NCBI RefSeq assembly: GCF_945956965.1
Contig: NZ_CAMFJS010000023.1
Location: forward strand, 1-64,000
Origin: an uncultured Roseateles sp.
GTDB lineage: Bacteria; Pseudomonadota; Gammaproteobacteria; Burkholderiales; Burkholderiaceae_C
Direction: 5' to 3'
Length of the DNA: 64,000 bases
Positions 46,493 through 55,606 of the stretch are shown here, one piece after another. Every line of letters begins with the position of its first letter. The first letter of the stretch is position 1. Under the pieces are notes generated by a model. That model made no database searches. It was not told where the DNA came from and worked only from the letters and a program-made list of their open reading frames with translations. Made by a program: the position numbers and the translations under genes.

Positions 46493-47767
46493 TCAAGCGC
46501 GGGCGAATGCCGCCGCGCCCTCACCCGCCACCGCGCCGCTGGCCATGCTGGCGGTCAGGAGATAGCCACCGGTCGGCGCTTCCCAATCCAGCATCTCGCC
46601 GGCGCAGAACACGCCCGGCAAGGCCTTGAGCATCAGCTGCTCGTTCAGCTCTTCCAGACGCACACCGCCGGCGGTGCTGATGGCTTCGGCAACAGGGCGG
46701 GTGGCGCGCAGCGTCAGCGGCAAGCGCTTGAGTGTGCGGGCCAGATGCGCAGGGTCGTTGTACTCGTCCTTGCTCAAGACCTCATGCAGCAGGCCGGCCT
46801 TCAGGCCTTCGATGCCCAAACGGCTCTTCAGATGGGTAGACAGCGAGCGCGGGCCGCGTGGGCGCGCCACTTCGGCGGCTACAAAATCTTCGCTGCGGTC
46901 GGGCAGCAAATCGAGGTGGACCGTGGCGGAGCCGAACTCAGCGATCTCCTCGCGCAAGAGGCTGGAGGCGGCATAGACCAGCGAGCCTTCAATGCCGGTG
47001 GCTGTCACCACAAACTCACCCTGGCGTGCGAACTGGCGGCCACTCTGCCCCTGGAAATGCAAGGCCACCGGCTTGATCGGCAGGCCGGCGAATTTGCTGG
47101 CGAACAGCGCGCTCCAGCCCGGCTCGTCCGCGCCAGCACGGCGCGGGCCCAGATCAAAACCGCAGTTGGCGGCGCGCAGCGGCGCCACACTCACGGCGCG
47201 AGCACTCAGCAGCGGCAGCCAGGCCGCGTCAGAACCCAGCTGCGGCCAGGAGGCGCCACCCAGCGCCAGCACCAGCACATCGGCGCGCACCAGGCGCTCC
47301 TGCCCCTCAGCATTCAAAAAACGCAGGCTTTGGCCATCTTCCGCCCAGCCCTGCCAACGCTGGCGCATCGAAAAGCGCACGCCCGCTTCGCGCAGGCGAT
47401 GCAGCCAGGCGCGCAAAAGCGGCGCGGCCTTCAGGCTGACCGGGAAGACCCGGCCGGAGCTGCCGACAAAGGTTTCCACGCCCAGCTTGGCGGCCCAGCC
47501 GCGCAGGCCGGGGCCGTCCAGCTTGTCCAGCCAGCGGGCTACTTCGGGTGCGCGTTCGGCAAAGCGCTGGTCAAACAGCGGGCGGTCTTCGGTGTGGGTC
47601 AGGTTCAAGCCGCCCTTGCCGGCCAGCAGGAATTTGCGCCCCACCGAGGGCATGGCATCGAAGAGTTCGACGTCCAAGCCCGCGGCGCGCAGGCGCTCGG
47701 CCGCCATCAGTCCGGCAGGGCCGCCGCCGATGACGATGGCGGATTTGGTGGGGGCTGGCTGAGACAT
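46493..47767 (-). CDS. HI0933-like flavoprotein (TIGR03862-type, NAD(P)/FAD-dependent)
   Basis: 424 residues. N-terminal FAD dinucleotide fold SAIVIGGGPAGLMAAERLRAAGLDVELFDAMPSVGRKFLLAGKGGLNLTHTED, which is the HI0933/BaiN family opening; central ALGGASWPQLGSDAAW; and C-terminal TRPVAEAISTAGGVRLEELNEQLMLKALPGVFCAGEMLDWEAPTGGYLLTAS. The ALGGASWPQ and GG-x-GYLL segments match the TIGR03862 subgroup. Catalytic role unknown. It converges on the RNase gene and lies downstream of SDR, GNAT and oxidoreductase genes on the same strand. Confidence 0.9.
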   Translation of the reverse strand: MSQPAPTKSAIVIGGGPAGLMAAERLRAAGLDVELFDAMPSVGRKFLLAGKGGLNLTHTEDRPLFDQRFAERAPEVARWLDKLDGPGLRGWAAKLGVETFVGSSGRVFPVSLKAAPLLRAWLHRLREAGVRFSMRQRWQGWAEDGQSLRFLNAEGQERLVRADVLVLALGGASWPQLGSDAAWLPLLSARAVSVAPLRAANCGFDLGPRRAGADEPGWSALFASKFAGLPIKPVALHFQGQSGRQFARQGEFVVTATGIEGSLVYAASSLLREEIAEFGSATVHLDLLPDRSEDFVAAEVARPRGPRSLSTHLKSRLGIEGLKAGLLHEVLSKDEYNDPAHLARTLKRLPLTLRATRPVAEAISTAGGVRLEELNEQLMLKALPGVFCAGEMLDWEAPTGGYLLTASMASGAVAGEGAAAFARA

Positions 47768-47827
47768 CTAGGGCTTTCTGGCACGGGCTGGGGGGCTGCG
47801 AGTGTGCCAGATTCGCCCCGCCCCGGC

Positions 47828-48730
47828 TCAAGAACCCTTCAACAATGCCGCGATCTGCTCACCGAGCTCAGGCTTATCGATGAAGGGGCTGGTCGGATTG
47901 CGCAGCTGCATCACGTCTTCCAGCCGAGTCTGCACACCCACCAAGACCTTGGGGTGGCTGAAGATGTAGAACTGCCGCGCATCCATGGCCTCGAACACCA
48001 GTGCTGCCACTTCGGCCGCGGTGACCTTGCCGGAGGAAACTGCCTTGTCGCTCATGGCTTGCGACACCAGCTGGCTCTTGGTCGGCTTGCTTGCCGCAAA
48101 CTCACCCGGCCGGTTGCGATGGCTTTGCGAGATGCCGGTGGGCACAAAGAAGGGGCACAGCACGGCGGCATGCACCTGATTGCTGACGAGGGCCAGGTCT
48201 TGATAGAGCGTTTCGCTCAACGACACCACGGCATGTTTGCTGACGTTGTACACACCCATGTTCGGCGCATTGACCATGCCGGCCATGGAGGCGGTGTTGA
48301 CGATATGGCCTTCATAAGCCGGGTCGGCCGCGGCGGCCTCCAGCATCATGGGTGTGAACAGGCGCACGCCGTGCACCACCCCCATCAGATTGACGCCCAG
48401 CACCCATTCCCAGTCGGCCAAGGTGTTTTCCCACACCAAGCCGCCCGAGCCGACGCCCGCGTTGTTGAAGACGAAATGCGGGGCGCCGAAGCGCTGCTTG
48501 ACGGCGGCGGCCAGGGCTTCCATCTCGGCCGCCTTGCTGACATCCACCCGCTGCACCAGCATGGGCCGGCCTTCAAATTCAGCCGCCGCGGCCTCCAGGG
48601 CATCGGCTTGCACATCGCACAGCACCAGATTCATGCCGCGCGACGCAGCAATGCGCGCCACCTCCAGGCCGAAGCCCGAGGCAGCGCCGGTGATCACGGC
48701 CGTTTGGCCTGAGCAGTTCTTCATAGTCAT
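47828..48730 (-). CDS. Short-chain dehydrogenase/reductase
   Basis: 300 residues from ATG 48730 (MTMKNCSGQTAVITGAASGFG). Classical SDR features: TGAASGFG cofactor loop, D in LCDVQADAL (NAD preference likely because of an Asp after the second strand), NNAGVG, NTASMAG, and YNVSKHAV (YxxxK). The extended C-terminal half (about residues 200-300) is longer than minimal SDRs. Substrate unknown. It lies 10 bp downstream of the GNAT gene. Confidence 0.9.
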   Translation of the reverse strand: MTMKNCSGQTAVITGAASGFGLEVARIAASRGMNLVLCDVQADALEAAAAEFEGRPMLVQRVDVSKAAEMEALAAAVKQRFGAPHFVFNNAGVGSGGLVWENTLADWEWVLGVNLMGVVHGVRLFTPMMLEAAAADPAYEGHIVNTASMAGMVNAPNMGVYNVSKHAVVSLSETLYQDLALVSNQVHAAVLCPFFVPTGISQSHRNRPGEFAASKPTKSQLVSQAMSDKAVSSGKVTAAEVAALVFEAMDARQFYIFSHPKVLVGVQTRLEDVMQLRNPTSPFIDKPELGEQIAALLKGS

Positions 48731-48740
48731 CCTTGGCCCC

Positions 48741-49202
48741 TCAGGGCAAACGCATGTCGATATGGGGGATGCCGTCGTCGTCGTACACCTCGGAAATCGG
48801 CACAAAGCCGAAGCCGGCATAAAAGCGCTGCAAATGGGCTTGCGCACTCAAGACCTGGGCCAGGCCCGGCCAGAGGCGCCGACCCTCGGCCACGGCCTGG
48901 CTCATCAGCTGCTGGCCCTGGCCTTGGCCACGCGCCTCGGGCGCCGTCAGCACGCGGCCGATGGCCGGCTCGGTCTGCTCGGGGCCTTTGAGCCCCGGCG
49001 GCAGTAGCCGGGCATAGGCCTGCAATTCACCGGCCTCATTGAGGCCACGCAAATGCAAGGCCTCCAGGTCGAGACCGTCCGGGTCCAGATAAACGCACTG
49101 CTGCTCCAACACAAACACCCGCGCGCGCAGCGCCAGGATTTGGTAGAGCTGCGCTGCGCTGAGTGCGGTTAATGGGTCACAGTGCCAGGTCAGTCCCGCC
49201 AT
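48741..49202 (-). CDS. GNAT acetyltransferase, ElaA-like
   Basis: 153 residues. It begins MAGLTWHCDPLTALSAAQLYQILALRARVFVLEQQCVYLDPDGLDLEALHL, the recognisable ElaA N-terminus, and contains the acetyl-CoA loop IGRVLTAPEARGQGQGQQLM (QxxGxG/A variant). Substrate of ElaA proteins is unknown. The ATG overlaps the stop of the upstream oxidoreductase by one base (TGATG), so the two are translationally coupled. Confidence 0.86.
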   Translation of the reverse strand: MAGLTWHCDPLTALSAAQLYQILALRARVFVLEQQCVYLDPDGLDLEALHLRGLNEAGELQAYARLLPPGLKGPEQTEPAIGRVLTAPEARGQGQGQQLMSQAVAEGRRLWPGLAQVLSAQAHLQRFYAGFGFVPISEVYDDDGIPHIDMRLP

Positions 49203-50224
49203 CACACCAGCTTGACCAACTGCTTGCCGAAGTTGCGGCCCTTGAGCAAACCCAAGAAGGCTTCCGGCGCGCTGGCAATGCCTTCGGCCAACGACTCGCG
49301 GTACTTCAAGCGGCCGGTGGCTACCAGGCCGCCCAGCTCCTTGAGCGCCTCGGGCCAGACGTCCATGTGCTCGCTGACGATGAAACCTTCCACCTTCATG
49401 CGGTTGACCAGGATCAGCTGCGGTGCGGCCATCGGGATGGGCTCGCCGTTGTAGCCGGCGATCATGCCGCACATGGCGATGCGGCTGAAGGCATTGGCGC
49501 GCAGCATCACCGTGTCCAGAATCATGCCGCCGACGTTCTCAAAATAGCCGTCCACGCCCTTGGGGCAGGCTGCCTTCAGAGCGGCATTCAGCGACTTCAC
49601 ATCGGGGTGCTGCTTGTAGTCGATGCATTCATCGAAGCCGAGTTCTTCCACCACATAGCGGCATTTGTCTGCACCACCGGCCAGGCCCACTGCGCGCGCG
49701 CCGCGTGCCTTGGCCAGCTGGCCCACCACGCCGCCCACGGCGCCGCTGGCGGCACTCACCACCACGGTTTCACCGGCCTTGGGGTTGATGATCTTCACCA
49801 GGCCATACCAGCCGGTGACGCCGGGCATGCCGACGGCGCCGAGGTAGGCGGACAAAGGGATGTGCGTCGTATCGACTTTTTGCAAGACACCGCGCTGGGC
49901 CGCATCGACCACGAAATACTCTTGCCAGCCGCCCATGCCCACGACCTTGTCGCCCACGGCGAAGGCGCTGTTCTTGCTGGCCACCACCTCACCGGCGGTA
50001 CCGCCCAACATCACGGCGTCCAGCGGCTGGGGGTCGGCATAGCTCTTGCCGTCATTCATGCGGCCGCGCATATAGGGGTCGAGGCTGAGGAAGTGGTTGC
50101 GCACCAGCACCTGGCCCTCGGCCAGCTCGGGCAGGGGCGTCTCCACCAGGCGGAAATTGGCGGCACTGGGCTCGCCGCTCGGGCGCGAGGCCAGCACGAT
50201 CTGGCGGTTGATGGCTTGGCTCAT
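49202..50224 (-). CDS. NADP-dependent medium-chain oxidoreductase (PTGR/YncB-like)
   Basis: 340 residues from ATG 50224, AGGAG ten bases upstream. Family of leukotriene B4 12-hydroxydehydrogenase/curcumin reductase: LDPYMRGRMNDGKSY near residue 49, MPGVTGWYGLVKIINPKAGETVVVSAASGAVGGVVGQLAK (Rossmann glycine-rich loop) and DGYFENVGGMILDTVMLRANAFSRIAMCGMIAGYN. These zinc-independent MDR enzymes reduce alpha,beta-unsaturated ketones and aldehydes. It heads a minus-strand group with GNAT and SDR, divergent from the chemoreceptor. Confidence 0.91.
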   Translation of the reverse strand: MSQAINRQIVLASRPSGEPSAANFRLVETPLPELAEGQVLVRNHFLSLDPYMRGRMNDGKSYADPQPLDAVMLGGTAGEVVASKNSAFAVGDKVVGMGGWQEYFVVDAAQRGVLQKVDTTHIPLSAYLGAVGMPGVTGWYGLVKIINPKAGETVVVSAASGAVGGVVGQLAKARGARAVGLAGGADKCRYVVEELGFDECIDYKQHPDVKSLNAALKAACPKGVDGYFENVGGMILDTVMLRANAFSRIAMCGMIAGYNGEPIPMAAPQLILVNRMKVEGFIVSEHMDVWPEALKELGGLVATGRLKYRESLAEGIASAPEAFLGLLKGRNFGKQLVKLV

Positions 50225-50340
50225 GGGGCGTTCTCCTGCTTTTTGGGTTTGTGGGAAATGAATGCGGCTGATTGAACCACGAGCTTGCGGCCGCTGGCGT
50301 CCCTTCAGCGACAAGACCGCGAGGCCCGCACTGGCGCACT

Positions 50341-50367
50341 TAAAGAAATGCGGCACTCGGTCGATAC
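50341..50367 (+). promoter_or_regulatory. Candidate sigma-28 (FliA) promoter for the chemoreceptor
   Basis: TAAAGAAA, an 11-bp spacer and GTCGATAC match the flagellar sigma-28 consensus TAAAGTTT-N11-GCCGATAA at 6 of 8 and 6 of 8 positions with exact spacing. It lies about 220 bp upstream of the chemoreceptor ATG and points toward it. The leader would be long, so an additional closer promoter is possible. Two copies of AATACGGTTT (50379-50388 and 50453-50462) also occur in this 367-bp gap. Confidence 0.5.
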
Positions 50368-50591
50368 AGAGGGGTTGAATACGGTTTTAGCTTGAGCCCA
50401 AGGGGCCAGGCAGGGCAAAAGTGGCGGCGAAATACCGGTGAAGACAGGTCCAAATACGGTTTCCTCGCGCCGCTAGGCCATGCCTAGAATCAATGCGACT
50501 CGGTGCTGTCCGGCCATGACGGACGCCAGCGAGTCACACAGCCCTCAAGCTGAAACTGAACTGCGATCGCCCTTGTACCCAGGAGGACAGC

Positions 50592-52145
50592 ATGCGTTTA
50601 TCTGACTACCGACTTTCAACCCAGTTGATCGGTGCCTTTGTGATCGTCGCCAGCTTGATGGGCCTGGTTGGCCTGTTCGCTGTGCTGCAGATGAATCGCA
50701 TCAACGATGCCGACACCTTGCTTTACGAGCGTGAGTTGGTGGGGCTGTCCCTGATCAAGGAAGCAAAGACAGATGTCGCTCTGGCGGGACGCGCAGTGCG
50801 AGCTGCCTTGTTGGCGCCGTCGATGGAGGCGCGTAAACAGGCGCAAGAAGTGGTGCAAAAGTCCGTCAAGGACGCCAAGAGCAATCTCGACAAAGCCGCG
50901 CCACTATTCTGGACCGACAAGGGCAAGGAGCAAATGCGTCAGCTGCAGTCGGAATGGAGCGGCTATGAAGCCGTCATTGTCAAACTAGAAAAGCTGACGC
51001 TGTCCGCCCCACTCGTGGATGCGACCGATGCATCAGACTACTTGTTCGGCGATGCCGCCAAGCAAACCGGCCGCGTACAAGAATTGCTGTCGGGCCTGAG
51101 TGCCAGCAAAGAGGCCGCGGCCAAACAAACCTCGGACGACAACGACAGCATCTACTACAGCAGCCGCAATATCTCCATATTGCTGATTCTGCTGGGCATG
51201 GGCTTGGGGATTGGTCTGGGCTGGTTCATCAGCCGCCAAGTGACCGTGCCGCTCGCCCGCGCCGTTGAAGTGGCTGGCGCCATGAGTGGGGGTGATATGA
51301 GCATCGCTCTGCATGCCGAGGGACGCAGCGAAACCAGCCAACTGCTGCACGCGCTCGAAGACATGCGCCAACGACTGCGCGACACCGTCACCACGGTGCG
51401 CGCTAACGCCGAAAACGTGGCAACCGGCAGCGGCGAGATTGCCCAGGGCAATACCGACCTGAGTCAGCGCACCGAGGAGCAGGCCAGCGCGCTGGAACAA
51501 ACCGCCGCCACCATGGACGAGCTCAGCTCCACCGTGCGCAATAACGCCGACAACGCCAAGCAAGCCAATCAGCTCGCACTCAACGCCTCGCATGTGGCCA
51601 CACGCGGCGGCCAGGTGGTGGGCGAGGTGGTGGAGACCATGAAGGGCATCAATGACAGCTCAAAACGCATTGCCGACATCATCTCGGTGATCGACGGCAT
51701 TGCCTTCCAGACCAATATCCTGGCCCTGAACGCCGCCGTCGAGGCCGCCCGCGCGGGCGAACAAGGGCGTGGCTTTGCGGTGGTGGCCTCCGAGGTGCGC
51801 AGCCTGGCGCAACGCAGCGCGGAAGCGGCCAAAGAAATCAAGAACTTGATCAATGCCAGCGTCGAACGGGTCGAGCAAGGCACGGTGCTGGTGGACAAGG
51901 CCGGCGAGACCATGACCGAGATCGTGGGCTCCATCAAGCGGGTGAGCGATATCGTCGGCGAGATCAGCGCCTCCAGCACCGAGCAAAGCCTGGGCATCTC
52001 CCAGGTCGGCGAGGCCATCACCCAGATGGACAAGGTGACCCAGCAAAACGCCGCCCTGGTGGAGGAAAGCGCGGCCGCCGCAGAGAGCCTGCGCCTGCAG
52101 GCCGAACAGCTGGTGGAGGCGGTGGCCTTCTTCAAGACCCGCTGA
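50592..52145 (+). CDS. Methyl-accepting chemotaxis protein
   Basis: 517 residues. TM1 about residues 11-32, a periplasmic helical bundle (about 33-190, TarH/four-helix type), TM2 about 192-213 ([21 protein letters not shown]), HAMP, then the signalling domain with hairpin tip [44 protein letters not shown] and methylation helices. No C-terminal NWETF-like pentapeptide is present (it ends FKTR), so adaptation enzymes would bind elsewhere. Ligand unknown. AGGAGG precedes the ATG. The FliA-like site upstream fits motility-linked expression. Confidence 0.95.
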   Translation: MRLSDYRLSTQLIGAFVIVASLMGLVGLFAVLQMNRINDADTLLYERELVGLSLIKEAKTDVALAGRAVRAALLAPSMEARKQAQEVVQKSVKDAKSNLDKAAPLFWTDKGKEQMRQLQSEWSGYEAVIVKLEKLTLSAPLVDATDASDYLFGDAAKQTGRVQELLSGLSASKEAAAKQTSDDNDSIYYSSRNISILLILLGMGLGIGLGWFISRQVTVPLARAVEVAGAMSGGDMSIALHAEGRSETSQLLHALEDMRQRLRDTVTTVRANAENVATGSGEIAQGNTDLSQRTEEQASALEQTAATMDELSSTVRNNADNAKQANQLALNASHVATRGGQVVGEVVETMKGINDSSKRIADIISVIDGIAFQTNILALNAAVEAARAGEQGRGFAVVASEVRSLAQRSAEAAKEIKNLINASVERVEQGTVLVDKAGETMTEIVGSIKRVSDIVGEISASSTEQSLGISQVGEAITQMDKVTQQNAALVEESAAAAESLRLQAEQLVEAVAFFKTR

Positions 52146-52160
52146 ACTGAGCCACACAAG

Positions 52161-52180
52161 CGGCCGAACTCAGTCGGCCG
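52161..52180. terminator. Stem-loop between the convergent chemoreceptor and thioesterase genes
   Basis: CGGCCGA (52161-52167) and TCGGCCG (52174-52180) form a perfect 7-bp stem with a 6-nt loop. No T-run is present, so it may serve both directions weakly or with Rho. Confidence 0.4.
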
Positions 52181-52189
52181 ATGATGGCG

Positions 52190-52681
52190 CTAAGCCTCGT
52201 CCTTGCGCTGCAAAGCCTTCAAGGCCCTGCCCTGACCCGGCAGGGCCTTGATGTATTTGAAGGTGGCCGTGGCATGGGCGCAAAGCCGGCCGTCCGCCGT
52301 GAAGATGGAACCCTCGCAAAAAGCCAAGGTGGCCGAGCTGTGCAAGAGCTTGCCCAGGGCGCGTAACTCGCCCTCGCCCGGGCGCATGAAGGAAGTCTTC
52401 ATCTCCACCGTCACCACACCCGGCCCCATGCCGGGTTGATCCATATGCACGCTGCGCGCGGCATGCGCCATCGCTACATCCAGCATGGTCATCAAAAGCC
52501 CGCCGTGCGCCACGGCAAATGAGTTGTGATGCTTCTCGCGCAGGTCAACCCGCAGCTCCGCCGCACCGCCGCCCAGGGCGTGCAAGCTCAGGCCCAAGTC
52601 CTCCACGAAGGGGATGTGCACCGGGAAGGGCAGCGGGCCAGGCTCCGCTGACTTCACGGGTTGGCTGTCGGCCTCGCTCAT
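52190..52681 (-). CDS. PaaI-family (hotdog) acyl-CoA thioesterase
   Basis: 163 residues. Hotdog fold with family pattern DLREKHHNSFAVAHGGLLMTMLDVAMAHAARS, where the HGG(L/M)...D cluster is the thioesterase active-site region, followed by VTVEMKTSFMRPGEGELRALGKLLHSSATLAFCEGSIFTADGRLCAHATATFKYI. It hydrolyses acyl- or aryl-CoA. The ATG overlaps the SDR stop (ATGA), so it is the last gene of the beta-oxidation operon, expected to release CoA from stalled intermediates. Confidence 0.88.
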   Translation of the reverse strand: MSEADSQPVKSAEPGPLPFPVHIPFVEDLGLSLHALGGGAAELRVDLREKHHNSFAVAHGGLLMTMLDVAMAHAARSVHMDQPGMGPGVVTVEMKTSFMRPGEGELRALGKLLHSSATLAFCEGSIFTADGRLCAHATATFKYIKALPGQGRALKALQRKDEA

Positions 52682-53475
52682 GCGCCGTGCACCGCGCTGA
52701 CGCCACCGTCCACCGCCAGGATTTGGCCGGTGATGTGCTTGCCGGCGGCCGAGGCGAACATGAGCGCCGCGCCCTTGAGGTCTTCGTCATCGCCGATGCG
52801 GCGTAGCGGCGCATGGGCGGCCAGGTTTTCCTCGCCCAACGCGGCCAGCAAACCCTTGGTCATCTTGCTGGGGAAGAAGCCCGGCGCCAGGGCGTTGACT
52901 GTGATGCCGAACTCGCCCCACTCGCCGGCCAGCGCGCGGGTGAAGTTGACCACCGCGCCCTTGCTGGTGTTGTAGGCAATCGTCTTCATCGCGCTGGGGT
53001 TGCCGCTCAGGCCGGCGATGGAGGCCACATTGATGATGCGGCCATGGCGGCGCGGAATCATGCTCAGCTTGGCCACCGCTTGCGCCATCACGAAGAGGCT
53101 GCGCACATTGAGGTTCATCACCTTGTCCCAGGCCTCGATCGGATGGTCCTCAGCGGGCGCGCCCCAGGTGGCGCCGGCGTTATTAATGAGGATGTCGATC
53201 TGGCCCAGGCGCTCCAGCGTTTCGTTCACCACGCGCTGAGCCTCGGCGGCGTCGGACACATCGGCGGCGATCCAGCGGGCATCGATGCCACGATCTTGCA
53301 GATGCGCCACGGCCTGCTCCAGATCGGCCGCCTTGCGCGAGCAAAGCATGATCTTGGCGCCGGCCTCACCCAGGCTTTCGGCGATTTGCAGCCCCAGGCC
53401 GCGTGAACCACCGGTGACCAGGGCCACCTGGCCGGTCAAATCAAAAAGGCTTTGCACCGTGCGGGCTGTCGTCAT
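52678..53475 (-). CDS. Short-chain dehydrogenase/reductase (beta-oxidation cluster)
   Basis: 265 residues from ATG 53475 (MTTARTVQSLFDL). SDR motifs: TGGSRGLG, CSRKAADLEQAVAHL, NNAGATWGAP, INVASIAGLSG, YNTSKGAVVNFTRALAGEWG (YxxxK) and NALAPGFF. Close relatives act as gluconate 5-dehydrogenase-like or 3-oxoacyl-ACP/CoA reductases; the neighbourhood suggests a 3-hydroxyacyl-CoA or related substrate. Overlaps paaI-type gene by 4 bp. Confidence 0.9.
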   Translation of the reverse strand: MTTARTVQSLFDLTGQVALVTGGSRGLGLQIAESLGEAGAKIMLCSRKAADLEQAVAHLQDRGIDARWIAADVSDAAEAQRVVNETLERLGQIDILINNAGATWGAPAEDHPIEAWDKVMNLNVRSLFVMAQAVAKLSMIPRRHGRIINVASIAGLSGNPSAMKTIAYNTSKGAVVNFTRALAGEWGEFGITVNALAPGFFPSKMTKGLLAALGEENLAAHAPLRRIGDDEDLKGAALMFASAAGKHITGQILAVDGGVSAVHGA

Positions 53476-53522
53476 GCGGAACACTCCAAAAAAGATTAAA
53501 CGTCGTCAGTGAATTTATTGGC

Positions 53523-53738
53523 TCAATCGGCCTTGAGCCGCGAGCGCAGCCAGATCAGCAGCACGCCAAGCGCCGCGCCCAGTGCGCCGCCCAGCATCAA
53601 AGCAAGGCCAAAGTTCTGGCCCATTTGCTCATCAATGCCCTGGCGCAGCACGAACAGGCCCAGCACAAAAGCCAGGCTGCCGAGGTAGATGAAGATCCAC
53701 ACCAGGCGCTCGATCCAGGCAATGGCCTTGGGGCTCAT
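53523..53738 (-). CDS. Small two-helix membrane protein of unknown function
   Basis: 71 residues. Two predicted transmembrane helices (about residues 11-31, IFIYLGSLAFVLGLFVL, and about 43-63, LALMLGGALGAALGVLLIWL) joined by a short polar loop with RQGIDEQMGQ, and a basic C-terminus LRSRLKAD, predicting both ends in the cytoplasm. No recognisable domain. Embedded between the acyl-CoA dehydrogenase and SDR genes, same strand. Confidence 0.7.
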   Translation of the reverse strand: MSPKAIAWIERLVWIFIYLGSLAFVLGLFVLRQGIDEQMGQNFGLALMLGGALGAALGVLLIWLRSRLKAD

Positions 53739-53780
53739 CGCTCAAGCCTTGCGCTGCAGCGCTGCGTGCTTGCTGCAGGC

Positions 53781-55604
53781 TCAGAACCACTCATCTTGCA
53801 TCTCCCGGCACAGTGACTCGCGCCGCGCCACCACGCCCAGCCAGGCGTCGATCTTGGGCAACTCATAAGCAAAGAAATAGCGCGCGGCGCTGCGCTTGCC
53901 TCGGGCGAACTCGTCATCGCGCGCGCCCAAATGGCACACCACATCCAGCCACAGCCAAGCCAGCACCAAGTGGCCAAAGGCTTGCAGATACGGCGTGGCA
54001 TTGGCCAGCGCTTCCTCGGGCTGGCCGGTTGACCAGGCCTTCTTGGTGGCCCCGCCCACCTGGCCCAGGGCCGCAGCGAGTTGGTTGCCCAGCGCCGCCA
54101 AGCTCGGCTCTTGCAAGGCCTGCTGCACGCTGGTGTTGATGCGCCCAGCAAGTGCCAGCAAGGCCTGACCCCCATCCATGGTCACCTTGCGGCCCAGCAG
54201 GTCCAGGCCCTGAATGCCATGCGTGCCTTCGTGAATCATATTGAGGCGGTTATCGCGCCAATACTGCTCGACGGGGAAGTCACGCGTATAGCCATAGCCA
54301 CCCAGCACCTGGATGGCCAGGGAGTTGGCCTCCACGCACCACTCGCTGGGCCAGCTCTTGACGATGGGCGTCAGCACCTCCAGCAGCAGGCGTGCTTCTT
54401 TCGCTGCCTCGGGCGTGCCGGTGTGCTGTTCATCTACCAAGCGGGCGCAGAACAGGGCCAGGGCCAAGCCGCCCTCTACATAGCTCTTCTGCGCCAGCAG
54501 CATGCGCTTGACATCGGCGTGCTCAATGATGGGGCGCTGCGGCTGGCTGGCGTCTTTGCCGGTGGCGGTGAGCGCGCGGCCCTGCGGGCGTTGGCGCGCA
54601 TAGGCCAGGCTGGCCTCATAGCCGGCATAACCCAGCATCACCGCGCCCAGGCCCACGCCGATGCGGGCCTCGTTCATCATGTGGAACATGCACTTCAGGC
54701 CCTCGCCTGGCTGGCCCACCAAGTAGCCGATGGCACCGGCCGCGCCGCCGGGCTTGAAGCGCCCTTCGCCAAAGTTCAGCAAGCAGTTGCTGGTGCCGCG
54801 AAAGCCCAGCTTGTGGTTGAGCCCGGCCAGGGCCACATCGTTGCGTTCGCCAGTCAACTCGGCTTCGGCGTTGACCAAATGCTTGGGCACGATGAACAAA
54901 GAGATGCCGCGCGCGCCGGCGATCAGCTTGCCCTCGGCATCCGGGATCTTGGCCAGCACCAGATGGATGATGTTCTCACCCAGCTCATGCTCGCCGGCCG
55001 AGATCCACATCTTGTTGCCCTTGAGGCGGTAGCGCGGGCCCAGCGGGTCAGCGGCAAAGTCGGCGCCATCGGGTGTGGCCCGGGTGACGATGTCAGAAAG
55101 GCTGGAGCCCGCCTGCGGCTCGCTCAAGCACATGGTGCCAAACCAGCGCCCGGCCAACTCCTGCCGGGCAAAGACCTCACGCTGCATCGCCGTGCCATGG
55201 GCCAGCAGCAAATTCGCATTGCCGCTGGTGAGCATGGCGTAAGCGCCCATGGCCACACTGGCCTTGCTGAAAAAGGCATTGGCCGCCATCTCAACCACGC
55301 AGGGCAGCTGCATGCCACCCCAGTCATAGTCTTGCGAGGCCGCCAACATGCCCGACTCAGCATAGGCGCGCACCGCCTGCGCGGTGGGCTCGGGCAGATG
55401 CACCCGCTCGCCGTCGAAGCGGGGTTCCTCTACATCGCTGAGGCGGTTGAAGGGTGCGAACTTCTCGGCGGCGATGCGCTCGCAGCTGTCCAGCACCGCG
55501 CCAAAGGTCTCGGCCGAATGCTCAGCAAAGCGCTCGCGCGAGCTCAGGTCTTGCGCGTGCAGCCAGTCGCTCAGCAGAAAGTCCAGGGTTTGGCGCATGC
55601 TCAT
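53781..55604 (-). CDS. Acyl-CoA dehydrogenase (long form with C-terminal domain)
   Basis: 607 residues from ATG 55604. FAD-binding acyl-CoA dehydrogenase core: GMQLPCVVEMAANAFFSKASVAMGAYAMLT, MCLSEPQAGSSLSDIVTRA, KMWISAGEHEL, HKLGFRGTSNCLLNFGEG, AQKSYVEGGLALALFCARLVDE and GGYGYTRDFPVEQYWRDNRLNMIHEGTHGIQGLDLLGRKV, with the catalytic-type Glu in IHEGTHGIQ. An extra C-terminal helical domain (about residues 475-607) marks the large ACAD subfamily that uses medium or long-chain substrates. It starts two bases after the thiolase stop. Confidence 0.95.
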   Translation of the reverse strand: MSMRQTLDFLLSDWLHAQDLSSRERFAEHSAETFGAVLDSCERIAAEKFAPFNRLSDVEEPRFDGERVHLPEPTAQAVRAYAESGMLAASQDYDWGGMQLPCVVEMAANAFFSKASVAMGAYAMLTSGNANLLLAHGTAMQREVFARQELAGRWFGTMCLSEPQAGSSLSDIVTRATPDGADFAADPLGPRYRLKGNKMWISAGEHELGENIIHLVLAKIPDAEGKLIAGARGISLFIVPKHLVNAEAELTGERNDVALAGLNHKLGFRGTSNCLLNFGEGRFKPGGAAGAIGYLVGQPGEGLKCMFHMMNEARIGVGLGAVMLGYAGYEASLAYARQRPQGRALTATGKDASQPQRPIIEHADVKRMLLAQKSYVEGGLALALFCARLVDEQHTGTPEAAKEARLLLEVLTPIVKSWPSEWCVEANSLAIQVLGGYGYTRDFPVEQYWRDNRLNMIHEGTHGIQGLDLLGRKVTMDGGQALLALAGRINTSVQQALQEPSLAALGNQLAAALGQVGGATKKAWSTGQPEEALANATPYLQAFGHLVLAWLWLDVVCHLGARDDEFARGKRSAARYFFAYELPKIDAWLGVVARRESLCREMQDEWF

Positions 55605-55606
55605 GG

